Positions 1 through 7,377 of a stretch of DNA of 11,184 nucleotides are shown here, piece after piece. Numbering within the stretch: the stretch's first letter is position 1; each line of letters begins with the position of its first letter. The stretch lies in the NCBI GenBank assembly GCA_910579075.1, contig CAJTSV010000118.1, positions 1-11,184 on the forward strand. The letters are read 5' to 3'. Made by a program: the position numbers and the translations under genes. This DNA comes from an uncultured Eubacterium sp. Its GTDB lineage: Bacteria > Bacillota > Clostridia > Lachnospirales > Lachnospiraceae. Under the pieces are notes generated by a model. The model searched no databases and was not told the DNA's origin. It saw only the letters and a program-made list of their open reading frames with translations.

Positions 1-101
1 TGAATACACTTAGCGGTTGTATCTTTATACTGTTCTCTAATATATTTTAGGGATAATGTTTCAAAATCCTTCCAATATTTAGTTGCAAATGAATTTTCCA
101 T
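1..101 (-). CDS. 5' end of an unrecognised gene (partial)
   Basis: An open frame starts at an ATG at 101-99 and runs off the left edge, giving 33 codons (begins MENSFATKYW and continues with KDFETLSLKY). A weak GAGG sits about 8 nt before the ATG. The start is supported by a good promoter and a long leader upstream on the same strand. I do not recognise the family: the visible part is a charged, aromatic-rich N-terminus with no signal peptide or membrane segment. It is divergent from the integrase at 589. Confidence 0.5.
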   Translation of the reverse strand, partial: MENSFATKYWKDFETLSLKYIREQYKDTTAKCI

Positions 102-166
102 GTTAAGGCCTCATAAATTATAATCAATAAAGACTGCTATAATCTTTTTAGCAATTTTATTATCTT

Positions 167-193
167 TGAAGGATAATCAGATATTATCCTTCA
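167..193. promoter_or_regulatory. Perfect 11-bp inverted repeat in leader (operator or hairpin)
   Basis: TGAAGGATAAT at 167-177 is followed by a 5-nt spacer and its exact reverse complement at 183-193. It lies between the minus-strand promoter and the start codon of the left-edge gene, so it could be an operator for a repressor or an mRNA hairpin. On the plus strand a short TTTTT follows, but no plus-strand gene ends here. That makes a simple terminator role less likely. Confidence 0.5.
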
Positions 194-259
194 TTTTTCT
201 AATATATAGCTTTGTTCATGCTAATCACTCTTAAATTTCTATATCGACATTTCTAGTAT

Positions 260-287
260 ATTATATCATAAGTCCGAATACAATCAA
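260..287 (-). promoter_or_regulatory. Sigma-A type promoter for the left-edge gene
   Basis: On the minus strand there is TTGATT (287-282), a 16-nt spacer and a perfect TATAAT (265-260). Transcription would start near 253, giving a leader of about 150 nt before the ATG at 101. The -10 is a consensus match; the -35 matches four of six bases. Confidence 0.5.
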
Positions 288-462
288 TACTTTTTCAAAA
301 TATTTCCATAAAAATCTTTTCTCCCAAAAACATTATAATTCCCCATCAAAAAATATAAAATAAGACATCCTCATAATCCAATATACACCAAATACCCGTT
401 AATCTGATTAATTGTTTCTCACTCACCTGTATGTTAATAATTTCCTATTTCCAACAAGCCAC

Positions 463-488
463 TGCAAAAAAAGCTAGATTTTTTTGCA
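463..488. repeat. Perfect 10-bp inverted repeat upstream of integrase
   Basis: TGCAAAAAAA (463-472), a 6-nt loop GCTAGA and TTTTTTTGCA (479-488) form a perfect palindrome 100 bp before the integrase start. The rest of 290-588 is AT-rich and shows no other gene. The repeat could act as a bidirectional terminator, an operator or a recombinase arm site; the sequence does not decide between these. Confidence 0.4.
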
Positions 489-588
489 ATATGAACTATC
501 TGTCACCCCAGCATGATTTGGCAGTTGTGCAGATGCAAAAATCTATGTACGATATATTATAAAAAGCATAGACAAGGAGAAATCAGAA

Positions 589-1509
589 ATGAACAATCTG
601 CAGACACACATAAAAAACTATCTGGAATACTGCCAGTACCAGAAAATGCTGGACAAAAAAACGATAAAAGCTTACCGAATCGATTTACAGCAATTCCGTA
701 CAAAAACAAAAGCAGACAGTATAACGGATATTACTACAGATACACTGGAAAATTTCATCGCAGCACTTCATCAGAAATACAAGCCAAAAACTGTAAAAAG
801 AAAAATTGCCTCTGTAAAAGCTTTATTCCATTACCTAGAATATAAAGATGTCATCGCACGGAACCCTTTCAATAAAATACATGTGAAATTCCGTAATCCG
901 GTCACACTGCCAAAAACAATACCCCTCCATACTGTGGAACATTTTCTATCTGCCATATACACACACCTCTCAGAGGCCAAAACAGACTGCCAGAAGAAAA
1001 ACTCTATCAGGGACATTGCAGTAATTGAGCTGCTCTTTGCAACCGGCATGAGGATTTCCGAATTATGTTCCTTAAAAATAAATGATGTAAATTTATATGA
1101 TAGAAGTATTTTAATATATGGGAAAGGCTCAAAAGAAAGAAAGATTCAGATTGGAACGGATGCTGTTATCCATGCCCTGGAAGAATATAAGGCTGTCTTC
1201 CTGTCCGAAATGCAGTCATGCAATCATTTTTTTGTAAACCAGTCCGGCAAGGTGCTTTCAGACCAGTCAGTCCGAAGAATGATCAATAAATATACTTCCC
1301 TTGCTGCCATAGAATTACATATTACCCCGCATATGTTCCGTCATACTTTTGCCACAAGCCTTCTGGAAGCAGATGTAGATATCCGATATATTCAGGAAAT
1401 GCTTGGACACAGCTCTATTACTATTACTGAGATATATACCCATGTTGCAATGTCTAAGCAGATGGATATTCTGGCGACAAAACATCCCAGAAAACAGTTT
1501 CATATTTAA
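589..1509 (+). CDS. Tyrosine recombinase / integrase (XerC/XerD-like)
   Basis: This is a site-specific DNA recombinase that cuts and rejoins DNA through a covalent phosphotyrosine intermediate. The N-terminal SAM-like core-binding domain spans about residues 3-90 (YLEYCQYQKMLDKKTIKAY). The catalytic domain spans about 110-300 and shows the full active site: R155 in GMRISELCSL, K182 in GKGSKER, H248 and R251 in TPHMFRHTFA, H274 in LGHSS, and nucleophile Y283 in EIYTHV. At 306 aa it has the length of XerC/D and of short integrases of mobile elements. The start is set by AAGGAG at 574-579, 9 nt before the ATG. It is probably intact and active. It is unlikely to be the housekeeping Xer, because the locus is full of mobile-element genes, but no target site is visible to prove which element it moves. 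Confidence 0.9.
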   Translation: MNNLQTHIKNYLEYCQYQKMLDKKTIKAYRIDLQQFRTKTKADSITDITTDTLENFIAALHQKYKPKTVKRKIASVKALFHYLEYKDVIARNPFNKIHVKFRNPVTLPKTIPLHTVEHFLSAIYTHLSEAKTDCQKKNSIRDIAVIELLFATGMRISELCSLKINDVNLYDRSILIYGKGSKERKIQIGTDAVIHALEEYKAVFLSEMQSCNHFFVNQSGKVLSDQSVRRMINKYTSLAAIELHITPHMFRHTFATSLLEADVDIRYIQEMLGHSSITITEIYTHVAMSKQMDILATKHPRKQFHI

Positions 1510-1637
1510 AGCTGTCACAGCATTCCAAAAATACAGAATATGAAAATTCATACGGTATCATATGCTGTGTATTGAACAAAATAATACTGCTGCCTGTCAC
1601 TCAGCATTGTATATTTCCGCATTATCAGCCAGGCTTG

Positions 1638-1672
1638 GGTTTTGCTTTTCCATCATAAATGAAAAGAAAACC
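1638..1672. repeat. Imperfect hairpin in the gene-free stretch after the integrase
   Basis: GGTTTTGCTTTTC (1638-1650) can pair with GAAAAGAAAACC (1661-1672) with one bulged G and a 10-nt loop. It sits 130 bp after the integrase stop. There is no T-run after the stem, so it is not a canonical terminator. Its role is unknown. Confidence 0.35.
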
Positions 1673-1743
1673 AGAATCATAAACTGCCTGTCCTTTTCGA
1701 ATAAAATAATACTTTTCTGCTCCTGACGGTGTACAGAAGATGA

Positions 1744-1804
1744 ATTTTTGTGTCAATGGAAAGGACTATGCCAGCACCTTACAGCACTCCATTGACACAA
1801 AAAT
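1744..1804. repeat. Perfect 17-bp inverted repeat with 27-nt centre
   Basis: ATTTTTGTGTCAATGGA (1744-1760) is matched exactly in reverse complement at 1788-1804. The centre carries a smaller AAGG/CCTT pairing. No T-tract follows on either side, so it is not an ordinary terminator. It lies in a 544-base stretch (1510-2053) with no convincing gene, between the integrase and a convergent gene. It could be a recombinase or attachment-type site, a tiny non-autonomous element or a structured RNA. Confidence 0.55.
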
Positions 1805-1972
1805 CCAGAATCCCTGCCAGGCTGCTTTCAGCATTCGGTATTCAAGAAAACTTACCCTTAACTGCGTCATCCCTGGTCTTTAAGGCAATAAGCCTGATTC
1901 TCTGATTTCTTCCAGCTTCCGGAGTCTGGCAGCAAAAAAACTTCCTCATTAATCAGTGTGAAACAAGATAAG

Positions 1973-2013
1973 AAAACGCCACTGCCTGTTTTTTGTCCAT
2001 GCAGCGGCATTTT
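1973..2013 (-). terminator. Likely terminator of the 273-aa gene
   Basis: On the minus strand, 13 bases at 2013-2001 pair with 1985-1973 (core GCCGCTGC/GCAGTGGC, with G-U pairs), followed by a modest T-rich tract (GTTTTCTT). It starts about 40 nt after the stop of the minus-strand gene at 2054. The outer A/T pairs would allow it to work from both sides. Confidence 0.5.
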
Positions 2014-2053
2014 ATAGCTATCCTTCAATTTTCAGACACACAAACCGGAAATA

Positions 2054-2875
2054 TTACATGTCCAGTTTCTCATGCGGAACTTTTGCAAGAAAATCTGCCT
2101 CCTCAAGATTAGAAAAATACTCATACACAGCTGTTTTAAGCTGTTTCAGTGAAATAATATCCATCTCCCTTGGAGTATACTCACCGAATGGTGTGACAAG
2201 TTTTACGCGCTCGGTATTCACACAGTCAGGATTTATCAGTCCATATGCCCTGCGTCCACCCAGATTGAACCAGGCCTCGCAGATGAATTGATTTCCAATT
2301 CCGTAAAACTGAAAAAATCCATCGTGAGAATTAAAAATAACAAAATCCTCTTTTCCCTCTGCAACAAGAGATATGTAATCATCCGTTTCTTTGAAAACAA
2401 TTTTCTCGATTTTTTTACCGCTTGCAATTTCAACATCTGGAACTCGCAGCACTCCTATTTTGGGCCACTCACCATCGGCGACAGAAAACACCACATCCAC
2501 AAAACTTGTCATACTGTCCTCAGCACCATTAAGAATCCGTTTGTGTGCTTTGGTAATGGGTGAAACAGCGGTCTGGCTGCCAGGAATACAGAGTACAGAA
2601 AGTCCGTCATCCTCAGCCCAGACAAACCCTTTTTCAGCCAGTCCTGAACGCAGCAGCATCTCTCCGATATATGTTCCAAACAAAACTGCCGTATTCCACA
2701 AAATTTCTGCACCCTCATCGCCATCGTACCTGTCAAGACGATCATGAATGGATCCGAGAAAAGCATCCACACTTTGAACACTTTCTCTTGTATAATCAAG
2801 GTCTATTCCGTTCTGCATTGCATATCGTACCGCACTCTCTGCAATACTGCTGGCGGTATCATTAAAATTTTTCAT
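2054..2875 (-). CDS. Hypothetical protein, possibly DUF3806-like N-terminus
   Basis: This 273-aa soluble protein has no signal peptide or membrane span. The start is well supported: AAGGAGG (2888-2882) lies 6 nt before the ATG. The N-terminal half (about 55-130) has a helix with G67 and G71, a GFVWAEDDG turn at 83-91 and a SPITKAHKRILNG segment at 105-117. This layout (lid helix, W plus acidic turn, P...KR..G) recalls DUF3806-type proteins, but that is a weak pattern match. The C-terminal half (about 150-255) is beta-rich with GGRRAYG at 206-212 and a closing helix. Some immunity proteins of toxin systems have a similar helix at the end, so such a role is possible but unproven. It appears to be a single gene with its own promoter and terminator. 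Confidence 0.7.
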   Translation of the reverse strand: MKNFNDTASSIAESAVRYAMQNGIDLDYTRESVQSVDAFLGSIHDRLDRYDGDEGAEILWNTAVLFGTYIGEMLLRSGLAEKGFVWAEDDGLSVLCIPGSQTAVSPITKAHKRILNGAEDSMTSFVDVVFSVADGEWPKIGVLRVPDVEIASGKKIEKIVFKETDDYISLVAEGKEDFVIFNSHDGFFQFYGIGNQFICEAWFNLGGRRAYGLINPDCVNTERVKLVTPFGEYTPREMDIISLKQLKTAVYEYFSNLEEADFLAKVPHEKLDM

Positions 2876-2934
2876 CTGGAACCTCCTTCTTGTGATTCAT
2901 ACAGCCATACAGCTTTTAATCTGACTATGGTTTT

Positions 2935-2940
2935 ATTATA
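2935..2940 (-). promoter_or_regulatory. -10 element for the 273-aa gene
   Basis: A perfect TATAAT on the minus strand lies about 60 nt upstream of the ATG at 2875. The -35 region at about 2958-2963 is a poor match, so only the -10 is supported. The 134-bp gap between the two minus-strand genes holds this site and the RBS. Confidence 0.4.
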
Positions 2941-3009
2941 TCGCAATGACTTCCCAGATGGAATAGGCATTCTAAAAAATACATTTTCCCGCCATCTGTC
3001 TTTTCAGAT

Positions 3010-3282
3010 TCACTCAGCAGCCTGATATTCAACAGCCAGCATCTCACCTATATCAAGGCAGCGGATGGAATAATACCCAGCCTCTGGAAACTTCGTATCT
3101 GTATATAATGCTCCTTCCATCCCTTCAGGCGTTTCAAAATCATAAACAGTTTCTCCTGTAAACAAATCAGAAGCAAACCCTGACAGCTTCATATCTATCT
3201 CCTGATAAATATAAATCTCCAAATAAACAGCTTCTGCGATATTCTTCTCCAAAGAATCTGCATAATCCTGTGCTTTTTTCAC
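3010..3282 (-). CDS. Small hypothetical protein, possibly 5'-truncated
   Basis: This 90-aa acidic ORF has a convincing protein texture (ends in GYYSIRCLDIGEMLAVEYQ) but is not recognised. The only start is a GTG at 3282-3280 with no proper RBS. The frame stays open 8 codons further upstream (KIDFSDRD) to a TAG at 3309-3307 with no ATG in between. This looks like the C-terminal part of a longer protein whose 5' end has been lost. The interval to the divergent regulator is only 26 bp, too short to hold promoters for both. Confidence 0.5.
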   Translation of the reverse strand: MKKAQDYADSLEKNIAEAVYLEIYIYQEIDMKLSGFASDLFTGETVYDFETPEGMEGALYTDTKFPEAGYYSIRCLDIGEMLAVEYQAAE

Positions 3283-3308
3283 ATCCCTGTCAGAAAAATC
3301 TATTTTCT

Positions 3309-3572
3309 ATGTATTTAAAAAGACTGGAAGACTTACGAATTGACAATGACCTGACCCAGCAGAATATTGCTGATATCTTAAAATGCCAGCGCGAAGTATA
3401 CCGGCGCTATGAAAAGGGAATCCGGGAGCTGCCCCTGTCTTATGCCTGCATACTTGCTGGCTATTACCATGTATCGTTAGACTACCTGGCGGGCCGTGAC
3501 AATTTCCGCATGCGCCCTGCTCCCGGACAGCTTCCGTCTGGTTTCCCCACTGAAAGAAATCATACATGCTGA
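3309..3572 (+). CDS. XRE-family helix-turn-helix regulator
   Basis: This is an 87-aa DNA-binding protein. The HTH spans about residues 4-58: LRIDNDLTQQNIADIL (helices 1-2), the recognition helix around CQREVYRRYEKG, then ELPLSYACILAGYYHVSLDYLAGR, a typical XRE ending. The short tail after residue 60 is Pro-rich and without a domain. I chose the ATG at 3309 because family members begin a few residues before the LR motif; an in-frame ATG at 3270 would add 13 unrelated residues. Neither start has a visible RBS and no promoter fits the 26-bp gap, so the gene may be displaced from its original control region. It is probably a repressor of a mobile element, but its target is unknown. Confidence 0.7.
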   Translation: MYLKRLEDLRIDNDLTQQNIADILKCQREVYRRYEKGIRELPLSYACILAGYYHVSLDYLAGRDNFRMRPAPGQLPSGFPTERNHTC

Positions 3573-3650
3573 ATGTCCGGAAAAATAAAAAAACATCGGA
3601 AACCGTTACTGTTTAAGGGCTAAAACAGCTGAATTTTTAAAAAAATTTTT

Positions 3651-6084
3651 TCATTTCCCGGACAGTGGCAGCCTGCCGTCCGGGATGCCCTCTCCCATGC
3701 CCTGGCTCAGGTAATCCCTTTCCGATATCTCTGCCTGTTCACATGGAAACGCAGAAAACACATATACCGTACAGTCCTGTCTTAACAATCTCGCCCTTCG
3801 AATGCACTGCTCCAGCTCGCTTTCTATGGTAAGCTTCCTCATTCTTATAGGGTGTCCCTATAACAGCAATGTCCTTCCCTTCCAGGGAATTTGTCCCGGA
3901 AGAATTTCCAAAATGAATCCCTGCATCATTCTGCCGCCCGTATTTCATATATGTAATAATCTGCGGATGCTCCTGTCCGAGACAGTCTCTGGCAGCCTGA
4001 AAAACCCCCGTTTTCTTTTCCAGGCTTCCTCTCCCAAGCAGATAACGGGCATACTGCTTCAGTCTGCCCCTGTAAGCTGCTTTTTTCTCCGGGTACATTG
4101 TTACCGGCATTGTTTTCTCAAAATACAGCCTGTAGATTTCTTCATTCAGTGTGGCTGACAGAACTATGTACCGGTGTTCAGGCAGCTTCTGCGGACAGAA
4201 ATATATAACATCCCCGTCCTCTCTGCGCACATAACTGCCAGCCAGCAGCAGGTCATTCAGGTTTTCCCCGTCCCCGGCTCCCAGCGCATCCAGCTCCTGC
4301 TCTGAAAACCCTCTGCTGTGCGCCTGTGCCTGAGTCTTCCGGTATTCGCCAGCCGGAGTTTCCAGAACTGTCCTGGCTGCAGCGGAAATCCCTTTTCCGG
4401 CACACTCCGCTGCCTTTTCCAGCACCGGTATGCTGACCCGGCTTATTTTTGCAAATATCTGCAGCATGAGAATGTCTTCATCTATAATAACGGTATGTTT
4501 CTTTATAAATGATTCCGGCATCTGCAGCAGAAAAGCATGTGTTGTAACAATGATTCTTTCACCTTTTACACCGTCCAGCCCGTCAGCAATCCGCTGCAGC
4601 TCCTCTTTCTGCGCCACACATGCTTCCGGTACTTCTTCCATGGATTCCTTCAGTATTTTCCGTCCCATACAGTGCAGGCCCCTTTCATGATATGAGGAAA
4701 TCAAATCTGCTGTTTCCTTTGGCACCATCGGATTTTTCTGGACGCTCGGCGTGACAAAGCATTTCTCTCCCATGGATTCCACCGTGCGTGCCACTTCCTT
4801 TTTCAGCATATTTGTCGGACATGCAATTATAAAGCGTGTCTGCCTGTTTTCACATGCCAGCTTTGCATAGGCCCTCGTTTTTCCTAATGCTGTCTGTGCT
4901 TTCACCAGATGCATTCCCGTACCCTGTGCTAAAAAAGCCCTTTCCAGATTTTCCTGCAGCATATCTTCTGCTTCCTTCGTGCTGTACAGATATTCCCGTC
5001 TGGCACAGTATATATTTCTGCCTGCCGAAACTGTCTCAAGAATGGTTCCGGCACATCCTTCTTTGCCAAAATACTCACAAAAATCCGGACTGCACCTTTT
5101 CGGATGATAGCCCTTCATATATTTGAAGTCCCGTTCCCACTTCCTGTATTTCTCCTCTCCCTGAACACTCCTGATTTTATCAAGAAAAAATTTTCTTCCG
5201 CCATGCAGATACCGCAGGTTAGATGCAAGCGCAAACCTGGCATCATGGCCAAGTTCCTTTCCGTCTATAAAATCATCCAGAATCCTGCATCCCTTTCCAT
5301 ATTCTATGGCAGCCTGGCATTTTTTAGGCAGGCACGTTTTTACAGGGTGCAGCACATCATGCCTGATGATAAAATATGACGGAAAATGGATTCTGCCTAT
5401 ATAAATAATATCAGACTGCATCCATTTTCCGTCATAAGAAGCCAAATCACTGACATGCCCTGCTGCAAGCCGTCCGTTTATAACCTGTATCTTATGTTTT
5501 CTGGCAAAGTTTATAATATTTCTTTTCAGATTGTCACCCCTGTCTGACGCTCTCATAAAAGCATTCATCAAATCACCCAGATTAAAACGTGCTTCCGGAT
5601 TCAGGCAGATAATTCCTTTCCCTCCGAAAAACATCCTCGACACATCACAGCAGGATTTATCGGCTTCCGGAAACACTCTCAGCATCATATCAAGCATAAA
5701 CTCTGCTGCCTGTCTGTCCATCACCGGCACATCATGTATATATACCACACGAAACCGTTCCTTATTTTCAAAAGAACGAAATGTATGATATGCAAATGCA
5801 ATCTGTAAATTATTTTCAGCCGAACACCGGCTTATTTCCTGAAAACCGGCCCCGCCATCTATATCCAGAACAAACCACTGCATGGACTGAAAATTCTGCT
5901 GTTTCCGTTCTCCCTTCATAAATGCCGGAATAAATGAATAACCTTCATTTCCTATTAATTGTGCCAGTTCTTCCATTTCTTTTTCCTGATAATTCTGTGT
6001 AACTTCCCGGCTTATCTGCGCTATTTCTTTCTTTTGGGGTTTCTGTGTATATCCACAAAAACCCAGTCCTATTTTAAATACCAT
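3651..6084 (-). pseudogene. PrimPol-type primase-helicase, frameshifted near the 3' end
   Basis: This is a replication protein of the kind carried by integrative elements and phage relatives. The main frame (6084-3739) gives 781 aa from an ATG with GAAAGGAG (6102-6095) 10 nt upstream. N-terminal domain: metal-binding-like LDID at 73-76, H100, ERFRVV at 109-114 and CDVSRMFFGG at 146-155, the layout of an archaeo-eukaryotic primase fold. A Cys cluster follows (C331, C336, C344, C360), probably binding zinc or iron-sulfur. The helicase has Walker A TALGKT at 398-403, a DEAD-like IIDED at 533-537 and LSATL at 642-646. The conserved last helicase motif (ELEQCIRRARLLR) and VYVFSAFP are not in this frame. 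They lie in the +1 frame that ends at 3651. One extra base, or two lost, near 3842-3826 explains this; the restored protein would be about 812 aa. It is probably inactive unless the shift is a sequencing error. Confidence 0.75.
3657..3684 (-). terminator. Terminator-like hairpin at the end of the primase-helicase gene
   Basis: CCCGGAC and GTCCGGG form a 7-bp outer stem with an inner GGCA/TGCC stem and a 3-nt bulge. On the minus strand a run of seven T follows about 12 nt later. The hairpin overlaps the last codons of the shifted reading frame that ends at 3651. The T-run is farther from the stem than usual. Confidence 0.5.
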
Positions 6085-6201
6085 TATGCCAGCTCTCCTT
6101 TCATTAAATAAACGCTGTCTGCATAAACCAGCTGTTATTTAATAGTGAAAAGCATATTAACATTTTAATAAAACCATAACGCACCGAAAGGAGAATAAAG
6201 C

Positions 6202-6396
6202 ATGCTGAACCAGTACCAGGACATTCTCACTGCAGAGGATGTATCTGAAATATTAATGATTGGAATGAACCGTACTTACAGCCTTTTAAACAGCGGCATG
6301 ATAAAAGGCTTGCGTATCGGGAAAAAATGGAGAATTCCCAGGGATGCCGTAAGAGAATATATTCTCTGCCAGAGCAGGCTCCCGGCACATTCATAA
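6202..6396 (+). CDS. Excisionase-like / helix-turn-helix DNA-binding protein
   Basis: This 64-aa protein has the winged-helix 'excisionase family' pattern: LTAEDVSEIL at 9-18 (first HTH helix), NRTYSLLNSGMI at 23-34 (second helix), then the wing KGLRIGKKWRIPRDAVREYI at 35-54. Such proteins bend DNA to direct integrase toward excision, or act as small activators. AAAGGAG at 6187-6193 lies 8 nt before the ATG. It is divergent from the primase-helicase, with 117 bp between the starts. It is probably the Xis partner of an element integrase, possibly the one at 589, but the two are 4.7 kb apart and the link is inference. Confidence 0.8.
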   Translation: MLNQYQDILTAEDVSEILMIGMNRTYSLLNSGMIKGLRIGKKWRIPRDAVREYILCQSRLPAHS

Positions 6397-6405
6397 TCTC
6401 CCAAA

Positions 6406-6437
6406 AAAGAAAGCAGGCATTTCTGCCCGCTTTCTTT
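6406..6437 (+). terminator. Strong terminator after the excisionase-like gene
   Basis: A 14-base arm (6406-6419) pairs with 6424-6437 (AAAGAAAGC...GCTTTCTTT outside, GGCA/TGCC inside, one A-C mismatch) around a TTTC tetraloop. The stem begins 9 nt after the gene's stop. It is flanked by an A-run on the left and T-rich arms on the right, so it can act on both strands. Confidence 0.8.
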
Positions 6438-6611
6438 ATCAGCTGGTTTTAAAATTTCCGTCCAGCTCATTTATGATTGTACATTTTAAAATAAATCCTG
6501 TATACTCCTGTCTGTTCTTTCTTAATCTGCTTATCCAAATCATATGCTGCCATACAGGTACTGCTCATAATTGAATCTGTTTCTTTCCCTGTTCATCCGT
6601 ACTTTTCTATA

Positions 6612-6740
6612 TTAATCGGGCTTTATGCTCTTATATAACGTCCCCTGAACATCCACCTGCTTTTTGACTTCCAGCAATTCAGTTTGAATCAGCCCTGTAT
6701 TCAGATTATGCTCTTTTTCAAACAGCAGACTGGATTTCAT
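6612..6740 (-). CDS. 42-aa ORF overlapping the end of the degraded upstream gene
   Basis: On the minus strand an ATG at 6740-6738 opens a 42-aa frame (starts MKSSLLFEKEHNL, ends LYKSIKPD). It overlaps the last 23 bases of the minus-strand ORF that stops at 6718. It is charged and helix-prone (ELLEVKKQVD), like a real protein segment. No RBS is visible, so it would depend on translational coupling. Alternatively it is the frameshifted tail of the same decayed gene. The remaining stretch 6440-6611 holds nothing I can assign; short open frames there on the minus strand may be further debris. Confidence 0.3.
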   Translation of the reverse strand: MKSSLLFEKEHNLNTGLIQTELLEVKKQVDVQGTLYKSIKPD

Positions 6741-7083
6741 TCAGAAATAAATCTGCATTTTCTTCTGACAGCTCATATTTTTCCATAATTATCATCTTTA
6801 TTTTACTATCCTGGTGCCCAAGCTCGCGAAGCGTATCTATCATAATCCTTATATCCTTCTTCCTCTGTGGTTCTGCAATTGGTTTTAATATTTCCAGTAG
6901 TTCCTCACTCATACTGCCATCTCCTATTAAATTCTTCACAATCTTCTTATTTGCTTCAAGTCCCGCTTCCAAAACAGATTTTGCAAATTCCCGATTCTCT
7001 TTTCCCTACAGCCTCTCTATTTCTTCCAGCAGGTTTTGTTTTTCCAGCCTGCCAAATAAATAAAGTCCGGCATAAGCAGATGC
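6718..7083 (-). pseudogene. Degraded gene, C-terminal remnant of unknown family
   Basis: An open frame of 84 codons (6972-6718) begins only at a TTG without RBS. The same frame continues upstream with plausible protein (YLFGRLEKQNLLEEIERL) but is interrupted by a TAG at 7008-7006 and closed by a TGA at 7086-7084. Further upstream, to about 7180, another frame has protein-like sequence (HGLNTLQFASFCKIFDIFEH), suggesting a second lesion. The remnant is helical and charged, ending in EKYELSEENADLFLNEI. It recalls the helical C-termini of Rpn-type or similar transposase-related proteins, but I cannot assign it. Confidence 0.45.
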
Positions 7084-7219
7084 TCAAAAATATCAAAGAT
7101 TTTGCAAAACGAAGCAAACTGCAGCGTATTTAGGCCGTGCAACACAGTCAAAACATAGTAAAAGGAGGGATGTTTTATTATTCTGTATTTTTATCAAAAT
7201 TTTAATTATACGTGTTATC

Positions 7220-7375
7220 CTAACAGATACAATAATAACCATAAATCTCATTTCTAAAATTAATATGGCTCATTCCCTCATGCTCTGACACAGCCGAAAC
7301 CAAAGTTTTGCCAGTCTCCAAAGAAATTATTGTTAAATTCTTTAATATCCCCTCATCACTTAAAAATTTTTTCAC
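7220..7375 (-). CDS. 51-aa ORF directly after the HEPN defence gene
   Basis: A GTG at 7375-7373 starts 2 nt after the TGA of the 468-aa gene (arrangement TGA-AT-GTG), and the frame runs 51 codons to a TAG. The product (starts MKKFLSDEGILKNLTIISLE, ends NEIYGYYCIC) is compact, with a possible beta-strand/turn/beta pattern and two Cys near the end. There is no RBS of its own, so translation would rely on coupling with the upstream gene. An in-frame TTG overlapping the upstream stop is another possible start. No family is recognised. Close coupling suggests a partner of the HEPN protein, but it could be an unexpressed open frame. The stretch from 7084 to 7219 otherwise holds only pseudogene debris. 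Confidence 0.45.
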   Translation of the reverse strand: MKKFLSDEGILKNLTIISLETGKTLVSAVSEHEGMSHINFRNEIYGYYCIC

Positions 7376-7377
7376 AT

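Noticed and set aside
541..568. Resemblance of the sequence before the integrase to a Firmicute dif site
   Set aside because: Only part of one arm (ATATATTAT) matches. The rest does not, and the region is AT-rich, so chance is likely.
513..845. 110-aa plus-strand ORF overlapping the integrase start
   Set aside because: It runs in another frame of the integrase gene, has no RBS and its composition is that of an out-of-frame shadow.
1810..1960. Short minus-strand frames such as LRKLEEIRESGLLP after the integrase
   Set aside because: They look protein-like but are only 14-33 codons, interrupted by stops and without RBS or recognisable family.
7163..7210. AAGGAGG followed by ATG on the plus strand
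   Set aside because: The frame ends after 11 codons, and the other strand carries pseudogene-like coding sequence here.
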